Source of the DNA: Chrysomallon squamiferum
Lineage: Eukaryota; Mollusca; Gastropoda; Neomphalida; Peltospiridae
DNA: 64,000 nucleotides
NCBI GenBank assembly: GCA_012295275.1
Contig: CM022678.1
Location: 7,453,559-7,517,558 of the forward strand
Reading direction: 5' to 3'
In this document: positions 48,993-62,978 of the stretch, one piece after another
How positions within the stretch are numbered: position 1 is the first letter of the stretch
Layout: every line of letters begins with the position of its first letter
The notes under the pieces: model-generated
What the model was told of the DNA's origin: nothing
The model's database searches: none
What the model saw: the letters and a program-made list of their open reading frames with translations, nothing else
Program-made: the position numbers and the translations under genes

Positions 48993-51900
48993 AATCTTTC
49001 AGGGTTGTATTTTGTTTGTTTTTTTAAAGTTCCATTATTCATTTTTACCTACTATTTTATACATCCTTTTCAGCATAAAACTTACACACATAAATGGCAA
49101 ACATAATGTTATATTTTAAAACACCTTATGTAATATAAGTTTTCAAGCACACATACATATTACTACTTCATCAAAGAGAATAAAAACATTTTAATTTATT
49201 TTTGGCAGTAACCAAAAAAACATAATTTTTTTCAAATTTTCAATTTTCTTTCTTTTTTTGTAGGACCATCACACAATTCTCAGATCCTGGGCAGTAAAAG
49301 ATTTTGCACCAAACTGTAGACAGTACGTCCAGCTTTTCAAAGCCAAAAACAAAATGCATGTCAAGTTTGCAGGTGAGGCTGAGAAAAATCTGTTTACTTT
49401 TATTATAAAAGCTAAGTGTTATATGAATCATATTAAATTATCAGTTGTAAGTAACACTGTGCACAAAGCATGGTAAAAGTTATAAAATTTAGAATAAAAG
49501 AATAATAAAGAGATATTGGTATATTTGATGTAGATGTATGATTTTATTTATTTATTTATTTATAACTCTTAAACTGATTTATAGTCATTTGTTGTATGTA
49601 TTATTATTACTGCTATTGTTACTACTACTAATATTATTATTGTTGTTATTATTATCATTGTTACTACTACTTCTATTACTACTACTACTACTTCTACTAC
49701 AACTATTATTACTATTATTATTATTACTGTCATCATTATTATTACTACTACTACTACTAGAACAACTACTATTATTATCACTAGTAGTAGTAGTACCACA
49801 ATTACTACTAATACTACTACTATTATTATTATTATTATCATCATTGCAGAGCATGTTGTTTGTGAAGATGAGTTCAAGTATGCTCTTCTGGCCAACAATT
49901 GTTTGTACCCTGGACTGTCCACCCTGGTTACACTTCTTGTACACACATCATGTGGCATGTGAGTTTTACTTTAACAAATCAGCCACGTTTAGCCATTCAA
50001 AGTAGAGAAATAATAGTTTAATAGAGAATACACTATTTTGATAGATAATAAAGGATTTTAATAGATAATGAACTATTTTAAAGATTTAACTTTCATACAA
50101 TTTACAAGATCTTTAAATAGATTCCATGCTTGTTATCATAACAATTAATCACATTATGTCTTGTTCAGAGCAGAGAAATAGCATTTTAACAGAGATAATA
50201 AATCAGTTTTAATTACATAACAAAGACTGACTTTCTAGCAGTATACAAGTATTTTAAAGACGTCGTGTTTATTACCTTATCAGTTAATCACATACAGCTT
50301 ATTCAGTTCCAGAGAAATAAAACTTTAAATGATAATAATCTATTTTAATTTTAAAAATAATAATAATAATAATATATATATTTTTTAAATTTTCATGCAT
50401 TTAATATATAATTTTAAATAGAGAGCATGACTTTAAAATGAAATTTTATCCAGAGAATTTTGTGTGTACACATATACTATCAATTATAATAAAAGTAACA
50501 AATGTATCTTTCTACAGACAGTGACTTGTTTAAATAGAGATAGCCTTCTAAAGATATTATGTAGAACATATCACCAATAAGAAGTGTATTTTATATATAT
50601 AGAACATTTAATTTGAACAGAGAGTAAATGAAATGATGATGCTATATTGTAAATAGAGAATATCTGTTTAAAAATGATGTCTTATTTTTATCACAAATAG
50701 TTTACATAGAATGTGTTGTCGAGCACAGTGAGTACAGAGAGTGATGTCTAACTGAATAGACAATTTCTATTTTAAATAGATCTTTTTAAAAAGGCATCAG
50801 TTATATTGTAAATCACAAATGTCTATTTTAAGCAGATAATACATAATTTAATAAGGGAAATCTAGTTTGAAAAGAACACTGAAATTGTCAGACAATGTCT
50901 GCTTTAATCAAAGAATACTAATTTTATCAGATAATGTTTATTTTAATCAAAGAATGCCTGCTTTAATTGGAGGATGTCTATTTTAGAGAGAATATTTATC
51001 TTAAATAGACAGTGTCAGGTTCACATTTCAAGTGAAACGTGACTGTGGACATTGATGTCTAATTGAACTGATGTCTATTTGTAAACAGAAAATATGAATG
51101 TTAATCAGAGCATGTCTGTTTTAAACAAACTTTCTATTTTAATTAGAATCTCAGCAGTGACATTAAAATTGTTGCTTTATGTGACTGTTATAAGGATGAA
51201 CTAGATATCATAGAGACACAACTGATTTTAAACTTAAAGAGAATATTTTCAAAAATGGATAATATCTGTTTTCAGTGTAAAATATGTATAATAATAGATA
51301 ATAAGACTTGAGGTTTCCATTTAAAATATAGAATGTTTATTTTAAATAGATGTCTCTGTTTAATTTCCTTGTTTTTTTCTTTTACTTTTTTGTTTTTTTA
51401 TATAATTTGTTTTTAAATGTTTTAAGGTTATTTTAATTTAAGCATGCCTATTACAAACAATAACTTAATTGTAACCAAGTTTCTTTTCAAAAATAGAGCA
51501 TATTTGTTTGAAACAAACAAGAAGAAAAAACTATGTATGTGTTTTTAAGTGCAGAATGTTTGTTTTCAAATATTTTATGTGTTTTAAACTAAAATATCTA
51601 TTTTAATGAGATAATTTATATTAAAATAGTACAAAAATAATGTTTCTATTTTAAGTAGAAAATGTTGTTTTCATATGTTTTTATTAAAAATATTTATAGA
51701 ACTGGGAATGGTTCTCGATTTTAAATAGACAGTAAAAGATAATACCTATGAATATGAGATACCTAGTTAGAGATCAAAATATATATTATCCAGAATATTT
51801 ACATTAAATGTTTATTTAAACATATAAATAACTATATGTATTAAGTAGAGAAATCTTTAAAACATAATATCTTTTATCCAAACAAATAATTTCTATTTTA

Positions 51901-53795
51901 AACTGAGCATTTTTTTTTAAAACAGAAAATATCTATTTAAAACCCACACTATCTATTTTAACCAGAACTTGTTTTTGAACAGAATATTTATTAAAAAGAG
52001 AACATTTTTAGACAGAAAATGTCTATTTTACAGACTGTATTTATTTCTAATGAAAGAATTATTTTAAAGTGTATAATCATCAATTTTAAACAGAAATAGT
52101 TTTTTGATTTTAAGGACATAGTATCTATTTTTAACAGAAAATGATTATTTTAAAATGAAAATATACATTTTTATCCAAGATTATATATCACATTACAGAA
52201 GAGGCCAGCCTGAACAGTATATATAAATAATTACAACACTTTTTTATTTTAAAGAAAGAAAAAATGGAATTTTTAAGGAATGATCATTTTATATGAAATG
52301 TTTTTGTTGTTTTTCAAATGTCTTGAACAAAGAATCTGTCTTTAAAATAAAGCTTATTATAACTGAATGTCTGTTTAAAATCAGTCACATTTATTTTAAA
52401 ATCTTGAAAATCTGTTTTAAAATATGAATGTTTATGTTTGGAGAATATCCATATTGAAATAATTAATTTTCTAACCTCACTGTCAATATAAAACAAAAGG
52501 TATCCATTAATAATGTCTATTCAAACCATAGGATATTATAAGCTATAAATATCTGTCTTAAAGAGACAATGTCTACATTAAAGAAAGAATGTCTGTTTTC
52601 AGTAAATTAATATCTATTTAGAAAGGATAGTATTTTGAACAGAATATCTATTTAAAACAAAGGATACATATTATAAACTGAAAGTCTATTCAGAAATGTG
52701 AGAGTTATTATAAGCTGTGAATTAGCTGTTTAAAGTAAAGACTATTGTTACGACAGAACCATTTAACACAGTGGATCTCTGTTAAACACTGCGAATGTTT
52801 ATTTATAACAAAGGATATCTACTGAAATTAAACTGTATTTAAAACAACTGATATCTTAAAATTATGAACGTCTATTTAAAATAACCAATCTCTTATAAAA
52901 AAAGTTGTGAATGTCTGTTTAAACAACTGACCCCAATTAAGAACTATGAATATCTACTTAAAACAAGTGATATCTATAATCAAAATTGATAAATGTCTAT
53001 TTAAAAAAGCAGATCTCTATTTAAAAAACTATGTATATTTAAAACAACTGCTATCTGTCAACAACTATGAATGTCTATTTAAAACAACTGATCTCTGTCA
53101 ACCACTGTGAATGTCTATTTAAAACAGAGAAGGGGAGATGGCGACAGACAGGTGGCAGCAGGTGTACGGCAGACACTCGGGAAATGAAATCTACCACATA
53201 CAGCTGTGCAAGAGTCTGTTTTTCAGACAGTACGAGGGCAGAAAGTTCACCGAGGCTTCTGCGGGCGTGCATCAGAGGTTAGTATGTTAGTCTGTTAGTG
53301 TCTTATTGACAGATAATGTAATAACGTAATAATGTTTGTTTCTCATTAATAACTAATGTAATAATGTTTGTTTCTCATTCTTTAAGTATACGAAATATGT
53401 TTTAAGTGAGGGGTTGGTTTGTTTTTTAATGACAATATACTTGTTTAATTTTCTAGCTTTGTAAGTACAGTGAATACATATCAGTGTGAATACCTGTAAT
53501 ATTATTTTATTGTTTATTTTTAATACTGAAGCTACTGTTATTTAATTTGCTATTTAATTTTATATATTTATGTTTCCTTATGGATATAGAAATTGTATGT
53601 GTTTGTGGTATATTATGAAAGATGGTTGTCATAATCTGAGTATACCAAGCTGTTTATGGATATGTTAGCAGTTTTTGTGTTTTAGAGTTTCTGAGTTTAT
53701 TTTGTTATAAAATATAAATTACTTACATCACAGTTTAATTATCATACTTGAGAAAATATGTATCTGTATATTTGTCTGTCTGTGAATGTGTTCAA

Positions 53796-53826
<31 letters not shown>

Positions 53827-54513
53827 TGTGTGTGTGTCTAAAACTCATTTTAAATATGTGGGTGTATCTCAGTTCTAAGCTTCTTTGTACAATACAGGTA
53901 TAATGTATATATCTCTGACTGATATCTGTCATCTGACTGTTTTTTATTTTATTTTTTATTTTTTAATAAAATCTTAACATATTATTATTATAAAGGTAGA
54001 TTTATAATTGCACCTCAGGCTATACCAATAGCAATAAGATCATTCCTAAGTTACTCTGTATATTTTTTTGATTGTCTTTCTCTCTGTGTGTGTATCTGGA
54101 GGTCATGTATGAAATGTTAATAAAAACTATAACAGACATAAGTTCTTCTAATGGGAAGGATGTCAGATCATTGTTAAGTTTCTCTGGATTATTTTTTTCT
54201 TTTTTTTTCTGATGTCTTTCTGTCTGTATGATCTGAAAGTTTTGGATCACTTGTTAATAAATGTGATAATTTTTTTTTTTTTTTAAATGTAGATTTGAAG
54301 TTTTTTTCTAGCTGGAAGGAAGTCAGATCATTCCTATATTTCTCTGTATAGTTGTGTCTCTGTGTGTCTGTGTCTGTGTGAGTGTGTGAGTGTGTGTGTG
54401 TGTGTGTTGCTCTGTCAAAATATCTATGAATGTATTCTATCAAATGTTGACTTGTTTAGGTTTGGAGTAGTTTTTCTAGCTGGAAGGAAGGCAGATCATT
54501 CCTGTGTGTCTGT

Positions 54514-54545
<32 letters not shown>

Positions 54546-56097
54546 CTGTCTGTCTGTCTGTCTGTGTATGTGTGTGTGTGTGTGTCTGTCTCTGTGTGTG
54601 TGTTTGTGTTGCTCTGTCAAAATATCTATCAATGTATTCTATGAACTGTTGACTCATGTAGGTTTGGAGTTGCTCTGCTGGCTGTACTGGACGGCAGCCA
54701 GGTCAGTCCCAAGCTGCTGCTAAACCCTGGACCTGACTACATCCTGAAGAACACAGATTACTGTTTTTACATGAGCGTCACCAAAGAGGAGTACTCACAG
54801 ATCAACTCAGAGGCTGCAGACATCAGTATTCCTCAGTCCACAGAGATGGCAAAAAACCTGGGTCAGTATTTGCCTTCTTCTCGAGCATTTAATCTAGTGT
54901 AATCTACTCATGTATGTAGAATAGTCAGATTGTGTCTATTTTAAAAAGAAAATGTCAAAACAACATACTGTTATTGAGATTATAACAAAATATTGTATTG
55001 TTTTGAGCATTTTTTTTATTTCTTTTATTTATTATTATTATTTTTTTAAATCCTATAATAATTTTTGTAAAGTCTGATATAATATAGAAGGTTGTGAAAT
55101 AGATGATTTAATGCACAGAATATCATTTAAAAAGTAGACTGGATAAAATAGATTTCTAAATCACTAATTTTTGTTATTTCAGTTGTAATATTTCCTTTGT
55201 TATAAAGTTATTTGAAAGTACCATTCAAGACAAAAGAGTTTTATAACATCTCTCTTTTTCTTTCTTTTTAACAATTTATTTATTTATTTATTTATTACTT
55301 TCTTCTGTTGTTTCATTTTCAAATAATACTTTACTAATTTTTGCAGAACTAAATTCTGTTCAAAAATATCAATAAGGATAATACTACACCTATCTAACAA
55401 ACAACAAAAATCAATTTTAAAATTTATATAACAAACTCTATACAACTACATACTGCAATATTATTTATAAAAACATTTTTTTAAAATAACAAATTATAAA
55501 ATTTTATTGACAAAACATTTACAAATATTTAGCATTTCTGCAAAAACACCCAAATGGGGCCAACCCCCACCATCTTGTTAATTAATATTATTATATTTCC
55601 ATAAAAAAACTATTTAAAAAAAAAATGTTGCAGAACAAATTGCTCTGGCTCTGCAGAAGTATCAGAGTAACGAGAGTGACGAGGACGATGATGTGGACGA
55701 AAGCGTCTTCGACACGATCACGAGCATGATGGGAAGGGAGGTAACTCGGGCTGTCCACTGTCCCGTTGATAAGAAGGACAGTGCGATGAGCGTTGATCCG
55801 AAGCCAGACATCATTCTGACGCCAGCGCCATCGAAAGAGATGGTTGATGGTGTTGATCACCGGAGCGGATCGGGAAAAGTTCTGCAGTACTACAGCGACA
55901 TGGGGCAGGAGTCGTAAGTTAAATCAGAATAATAAACATTTTATTTTATTATTATTTTATTATTATTGTTATTATTGTTATTATTTGTTATTGTTATTGT
56001 TATTATTATTATTTATTATTATTATTATAAACATTTTATTTTATTATTATTATTATAATAAACAATTTATGTTTTTTATTTATTATTATTATTATTA

Positions 56098-56129
<32 letters not shown>

Positions 56130-56700
56130 CATCATTTTTATTTTTATTTTAATGTATTTATTTATTTATAGTTTTTTTTTTATGTCTTTTAATCTGTTAC
56201 TCTGTAATAACAGATGTTAATTTTTATAAATATTTTATAATTATACATGACATAAATAAATTATTAATATTTTATAAAAGACATTTATTTATCTATTTAT
56301 TTATTTATGGGTTTTTTTTATTGTTTTTTTAATTATTATTATTTACTATTTTCCTATTTACTGAAAACTTAAAGGACTTTGATGTTTCCTTTCTGTTGAT
56401 GCTGGATTTTGGAATTTTTGTTGTTGTTGTTTGTTGTTATTTGTTTTTGTTTTTTTTTACTTCTGTTTTGTATTTATAGAAACTTCATCACTGTTTACTT
56501 TCAGGTTCACTGTTGGCCCACCACCAATAACAATGTACGTAGGGTCTCACACCAGTGTTTGTCACATCATGAAGTCACCAAGACCTTTCTGTTGTCTTGA
56601 GTGGGGAGTCGTAAGTTTAAGTCACTTTAAAAATTCATACTGCAGTCATTTTCTCTTACAGTGTTTGATAATAAATTGAAAAATATTAAATTTAAATACC

Positions 56701-56774
<74 letters not shown>

Positions 56775-56907
56775 TAATAATAATAATAATAACATTACTA
56801 ATAATAAGAATAAGAATATAATTAATTAATTTCATATAGTTTCTGTTTCAGTGTTTGATATTAACTTGAAAATAAGGCAGTATTTCATTTAAAAATTGAT
56901 GATGATG

Positions 56908-56955
<48 letters not shown>

Positions 56956-58170
56956 TAGAATATTAACATAAGTGATTTATCTACAAGTATGTAAGTATTT
57001 ACATTGGCATATTAAATTTAATGTTACTTATGCATAGCTCCATCACTACAAAATGCACAGACAAATATATATATAGACAGACAGATGGATAGACAGACAG
57101 ACAGACAGATAGACAGACAGATAAAGGCAGACATTACTACAACAAGATTAACGTCAGTGATATAATTACAAGCATTCAAAACAACATATTTCATTTATCC
57201 ATAGGGATTATCACAACATTATTTGTTGTTTATTTACTTCACAAACATAACTGATCTTTTTTTCTTTTGATTTCTTTTTTTGTAGGACTGTAGACACTGT
57301 AACTACAAGAACGCTAACAACAAACGATGGAACAACCAGCTGATTATCCTGGCAGCAGAACAGGCCATCAGTGGCATCTACAACTTCATCATTCCCCTTA
57401 GGTCCAACTTCATCAACGTCAACTGCCTCCATCCAATCATTTTACTCCTTGAGGAAAGGTAACCGTGGCTTCCACCAGTGAAAACATTACGTTAATTACA
57501 GATCTGTTATTTTATTGGATAGCTGCACAAATAACAAGCTTTTAATCTTTTATTTGATTGGGTAATTAATATTTATGTTTCGACCAATGAAATCAGGACA
57601 TTAGTAACAAAACTGTAAATCTTTTATTTTGTAGGATAATTAATGTTTATGTTTCTACCAATGAAATCAGGACATTAGTAACAAAACTGTAAATCTCTTA
57701 TTTGATTGGACAGTTAATGGTTACATTTGCACCAATGAAATCATTACATTAATAACAACAACAAAAAAAAGTTTAAATCTCTTATTTGATTGGATAGTTA
57801 ATGTTTACATTCCACCAATGAAATCATTACATTAATAACAAAAAAATCTGCAACCTTTAAATCTTTTATTTTATTGATAGTTAATGTTTACATTCAGCCA
57901 ATGAAATCTTTACATTAATAACAAATTAATCTGCAATCCTTTATTGTACAATTAATGGAATGGATGGCTGTACAGGGTATGTCGCCATTGATCGTTATGG
58001 TACTAATAGAGATGAGTAATAACACATGGCTCTTAGAAATTAGATAATGATGGTTTCCGCCAGTGAAAAATAAGTATTTTGTTGTTTCCATTTTATTGTT
58101 TGTTAATATAATAATAATAATAATAATAATTATTATTATTATTATTATTATTATTATCTTTATTAGTCTA

Positions 58171-58219
<49 letters not shown>

Positions 58220-58729
58220 TTTATATTGTTGTTGTTGTTGCTGTTATTGTTGATGTTCATTTTTCTGCTTGTCTAGTAATATCATCTTTATGGCTATGTT
58301 ATTGATGTCATTTATATCAGTCATTTCACCTTCACCATTTCAGTCATTATTATCATTGATGTAGTTGTTGCTGGTGCTGTTGTTGTTATTATTATCCTTA
58401 TTATTATTATCATTGTCATAATTATCATTATCGTTATTATTATTATTATTAATATTATTATTATTATTATTATTATCATTATTACTCATTCATTCATTCA
58501 TTCATTCATTATCATCACATTGTTATAATTACGATACTCAGTATTGTTGTTGTTGTTGTTGTTGTTATTGTTGTAGTTTTTATTGTTTAATTTTAGCCCT
58601 GAAAAGATTTTCCTGGAGACCATTTCACAGTTTCCAATGGTTTACTGGATAAAGGGTAAAATAACAAGGTATTGGTTGTCTATGATTTTTGTATTACATA
58701 TTTTCATAAATTATCTGTGAAGTTAATAA

Positions 58730-58806
<77 letters not shown>

Positions 58807-60178
58807 TTTTTATTTAATGTTTCATCTTTATTTATTTATTTGTGTTTCTTTTTAATTACTTATTTATTTATTTATTTAATATAATATTTATTTATTCATT
58901 TATTTTATTTTATTTTATTTATTTATTTACTATTTATTATTTATATTTATTATTTATTTATTTAATATAATTAATGTATTTGTTTATTTTTTTATTTATT
59001 TAATATAATTTATTTTTTGTTTTTTGTTTTTGTACTGATTTATTTATTTAATATAATTTATTTATTTATGTATTTATTTATTTATCGTACAAACTGTGAA
59101 CAGTATATTGCACACTATTTCCCTTATAGTGTGGACCATCTGCTGCGTGCAGGTATAAACAAAGCGAGACATCTCCTCATTGTGAACAGAGACTCCTACC
59201 AGCAGGAGGAGGAGGAGACGCTTGCCGATGCTGAGACTGTTGTAGCTGTTCAGACCATTTTTAGGTAAAGTCACATACAACAGTAGTACTTTCCGTACAG
59301 CTAATGCGAGTTTAATGTCAGTTTATGTGAATAATCTTGAAATGAATTCTTTTATGTTGGAGACAGAAATTTACTTTGTAAATATTACACTGGTAATATT
59401 TTTGATACAACTAGTACAAGTTTAATGTCAGTTTATGTGAATCATCTTGAAATGAATTCTTGTTTGCTGGAGATAGAAAATTACTTTGTAAATATTACAC
59501 TGGTAAAATTTTCGATACAACTAGTACGAGTTTAATGTCAGTTTATGTGAATCATCTTGAAATGTATTCTTGTATGTTGTATTCAAAAATAAAATATTGT
59601 GTAGTTTTTTATTCAATAGTAGATCTGTATTTAGTTATTTATTTTTATTATTAATTTTAGTTTTTTTTTTTTTTTTTTTTTGACCCTTAATTTAATTGTA
59701 AATAATGTTTATTTTCAAACAAATACAGAAAAGCTATTACAATGGGGTATGATTCACCTTTGGGTAAATGATACAATTTTCAAATGAATGAAACCAAATG
59801 GAAAATAAGACAAAAACTTAAAAAAATAAAAATAACAAAAATAACAAACATTTAGTATAGTTACAAACGAATGAAATTTTACAACAAACACTCATGCATG
59901 AATGATACTGAAATACCGTCAGAAGAAATTTATTATAATATTAAAAGTTATATAGATAAGTAGATAGATAACAAGATAGATAGAGATAGATGAAAAGCTT
60001 TTTTTTTTTTTTTTTTTTAATGAGTCTTGTTGACATCAACAGAAAACATGATATTGTTTTGTTTCAGACTGTTTCCCAATGCCAATGTGATAACTGAACT
60101 GAATCAAGCGACAAACATGAGATTCATGCAGTTTCAGGCCCACGACCAGTACTCACAGAGTATTTCACGATTTGAAAG

Positions 60179-60277
<99 letters not shown>

Positions 60278-60313
60278 TTATTATTATTGCTTTTGTTGTT
60301 GTTGTTGTTGTTG

Positions 60314-60400
<87 letters not shown>

Positions 60401-60445
60401 TTGCTTTTGTTGTTGTTGTTGTTGTTGTTGTTGTTATTATTATTA

Positions 60446-60480
<35 letters not shown>

Positions 60481-60484
60481 GTTG

Positions 60485-60521
<37 letters not shown>

Positions 60522-61647
60522 CATCATTCATTGCTCATCATTGTTCATCATTATTATAATTATTGTTGTTATCATCATCATTGTTTTGTTATTATTATAT
60601 TGTTATTGTTGAGTTATCATCATCATGATTATTATAATTATTGTTGTTATTATCATTATTATCGTTATTGTTATTATTATTATTGTTGTTATTATTGAGT
60701 TATCATCATCATTATTATTATAATTATTGTTGTTATTATCATTATTATCGTTATTGTTATTATTATTATTGAGTTATCATCATCATTATTATAATTGTTG
60801 TTATCATTATCATTGTTTTTGTTATTGTTATTATTATTATTAATATTATTATTATTATTATCATTATCATATCATATCATTGTTACTATTATTATTCTCA
60901 TCATCATCATTGTTATTAATAGTATTAATATTGTTATTATTATTATTATTACTGTTATTAGTAGTAGTAGTAGTAGTAGTAGTAGTAGATAAGACAGACA
61001 GGTAGATGGATAGACAGACAGACAGTAATGGTAAAAATATTTTCTGGTTAATAGTAATTCTGCTGAACAATGATATCAATATTTAGCTTATAATCATAAT
61101 TAGAATTTAATGATAGTTATTTCCTTTGTTATGATAAAATCATTCATTTTTGAACATCAATTTTTATATTTACTTCTTAATTTTATTTTATTTTTCAATA
61201 TTTATTTATCAGTGTAAATTACTGTTGTTGTTATTATTATAAATTTTCTTAGTTGCTTGTTAATTTCTATACTTATATATTTTCAGAAACTCAAAGACAA
61301 CATGGCTTCCAATCTGAGTTACATTTTTCGTCTTCCATTTGCTGCTGGTCAAGTTTTTAGTGCCAGTATGTTGGACACTCTGCTATATCAGGTAGAATGA
61401 ACTGACCACTGTTAATATACACATACCAGTCATTCATTAAAATGAGTTATTTTAATATTCTTTACAGCTTAAAACAGTTGTCAGAATGATTAATTTCTTG
61501 TCATTACATATTGGTCATTCATTTTCTCATTTTTGATTTATATATCTGCCTATATATCTATCTATCTCTTTATCATCTCTTTCTATGTTTCTTTGTGTAC
61601 ATATAATGATATATATGTATATATTGATAAATAGGTAGGTAGGTAGG

Positions 61648-61716
<69 letters not shown>

Positions 61717-62941
61717 AAACATCAGAAAATGAATATATACTGATATGAGTGTGTGTGTGTGTGTGTGTGTGTCTTTTTATCCCCCTATAGAATACATCAC
61801 TTCACAGATTTTTAATGTATCTGCTAGTATCAAACCAGTGCTAAACATTTCTCTCAGTATCTTGATAAAGATTTTTATTCTTCATTTACTTTCACTTTAC
61901 ATTTTGTTTCATTTCCTTCTGTGGTGAACAGGCAAGGGTCTGTATCATCTTTTTCTCAGATAAATTTTTTTTTTTTTTTTTTTAAATTTATTGCAGACGT
62001 TTGTAAAAGGATACTTAATCACATTTGTTCGACTGCTGTTGGGGATTGACAATGAAGAAAATTCTGGTCACCTTTCAAGTGTAAGTTGTAATGTTAAAAT
62101 TTGATCAAAAACTGTCGTAAATTTTTACTTATTTCAGTAATTGCTATAACTGCTACTACTGCTGCTGCTCTACTAGTACTTCTACTACTACTTCCACTAC
62201 TACTACAATTTCTAGTATCATTACTTCTACCACCACTAGTATTACCGCTAACAAAATCACAACTACAGTTACCACCAGAACCACTGCAACAACCATCACT
62301 ACTACTAACTACTATAGTACTGCTACTACTACTACTACCATTGCTAACCTCTACTACTTCTACTACAAATACAGATATTACTATTACGACAAAACCTACT
62401 ATTATTTCTATTATATTACATACTAAAACATACTACTACTACTACTATTACTATTACTACTACTACTGTTACTACTACTACTACTACTGCTACTGTTAGT
62501 ACCAATATTGCTATTACTGCTACTGTTACTACTGTGACTATTACTACTTCTACTATTACCCTTATATTACTACTTTTACTACTACTACCACTAGTACTAC
62601 TATTGCTATTACTGCTACTATTACTACTATGACTATTACTACTTCTACTATTACCCTTATACTACTACTGATGCTGCTACTGCTTGAACTTATGTTGCTG
62701 CTATTAGTATTACTACAATTGCAACATTACAACACCACAACATTTCTACTACAGCTTCTTTTTCTACAATATCTGCTGTCACTACCATTGCTTCTAATAT
62801 TATTTATGTATTTGTATTATGTATTTATTAATTTAATGTTGTTTTTTTCATAACTTTTTATTTTATTATTTTTATTTTCATTTATTTCATTTTTATGTTA
62901 TTATTTTTTATATTTATTATTATTAGTGTTGTTGTTGCTGC

Positions 62942-62978
<37 letters not shown>

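Noticed and set aside
60027-60698. 223-codon frame after the exon 21 region
   Set aside because: It reads through the donor of exon 21 into an ATT/GTT field; only 60068-60179 is coding, in the channel frame.
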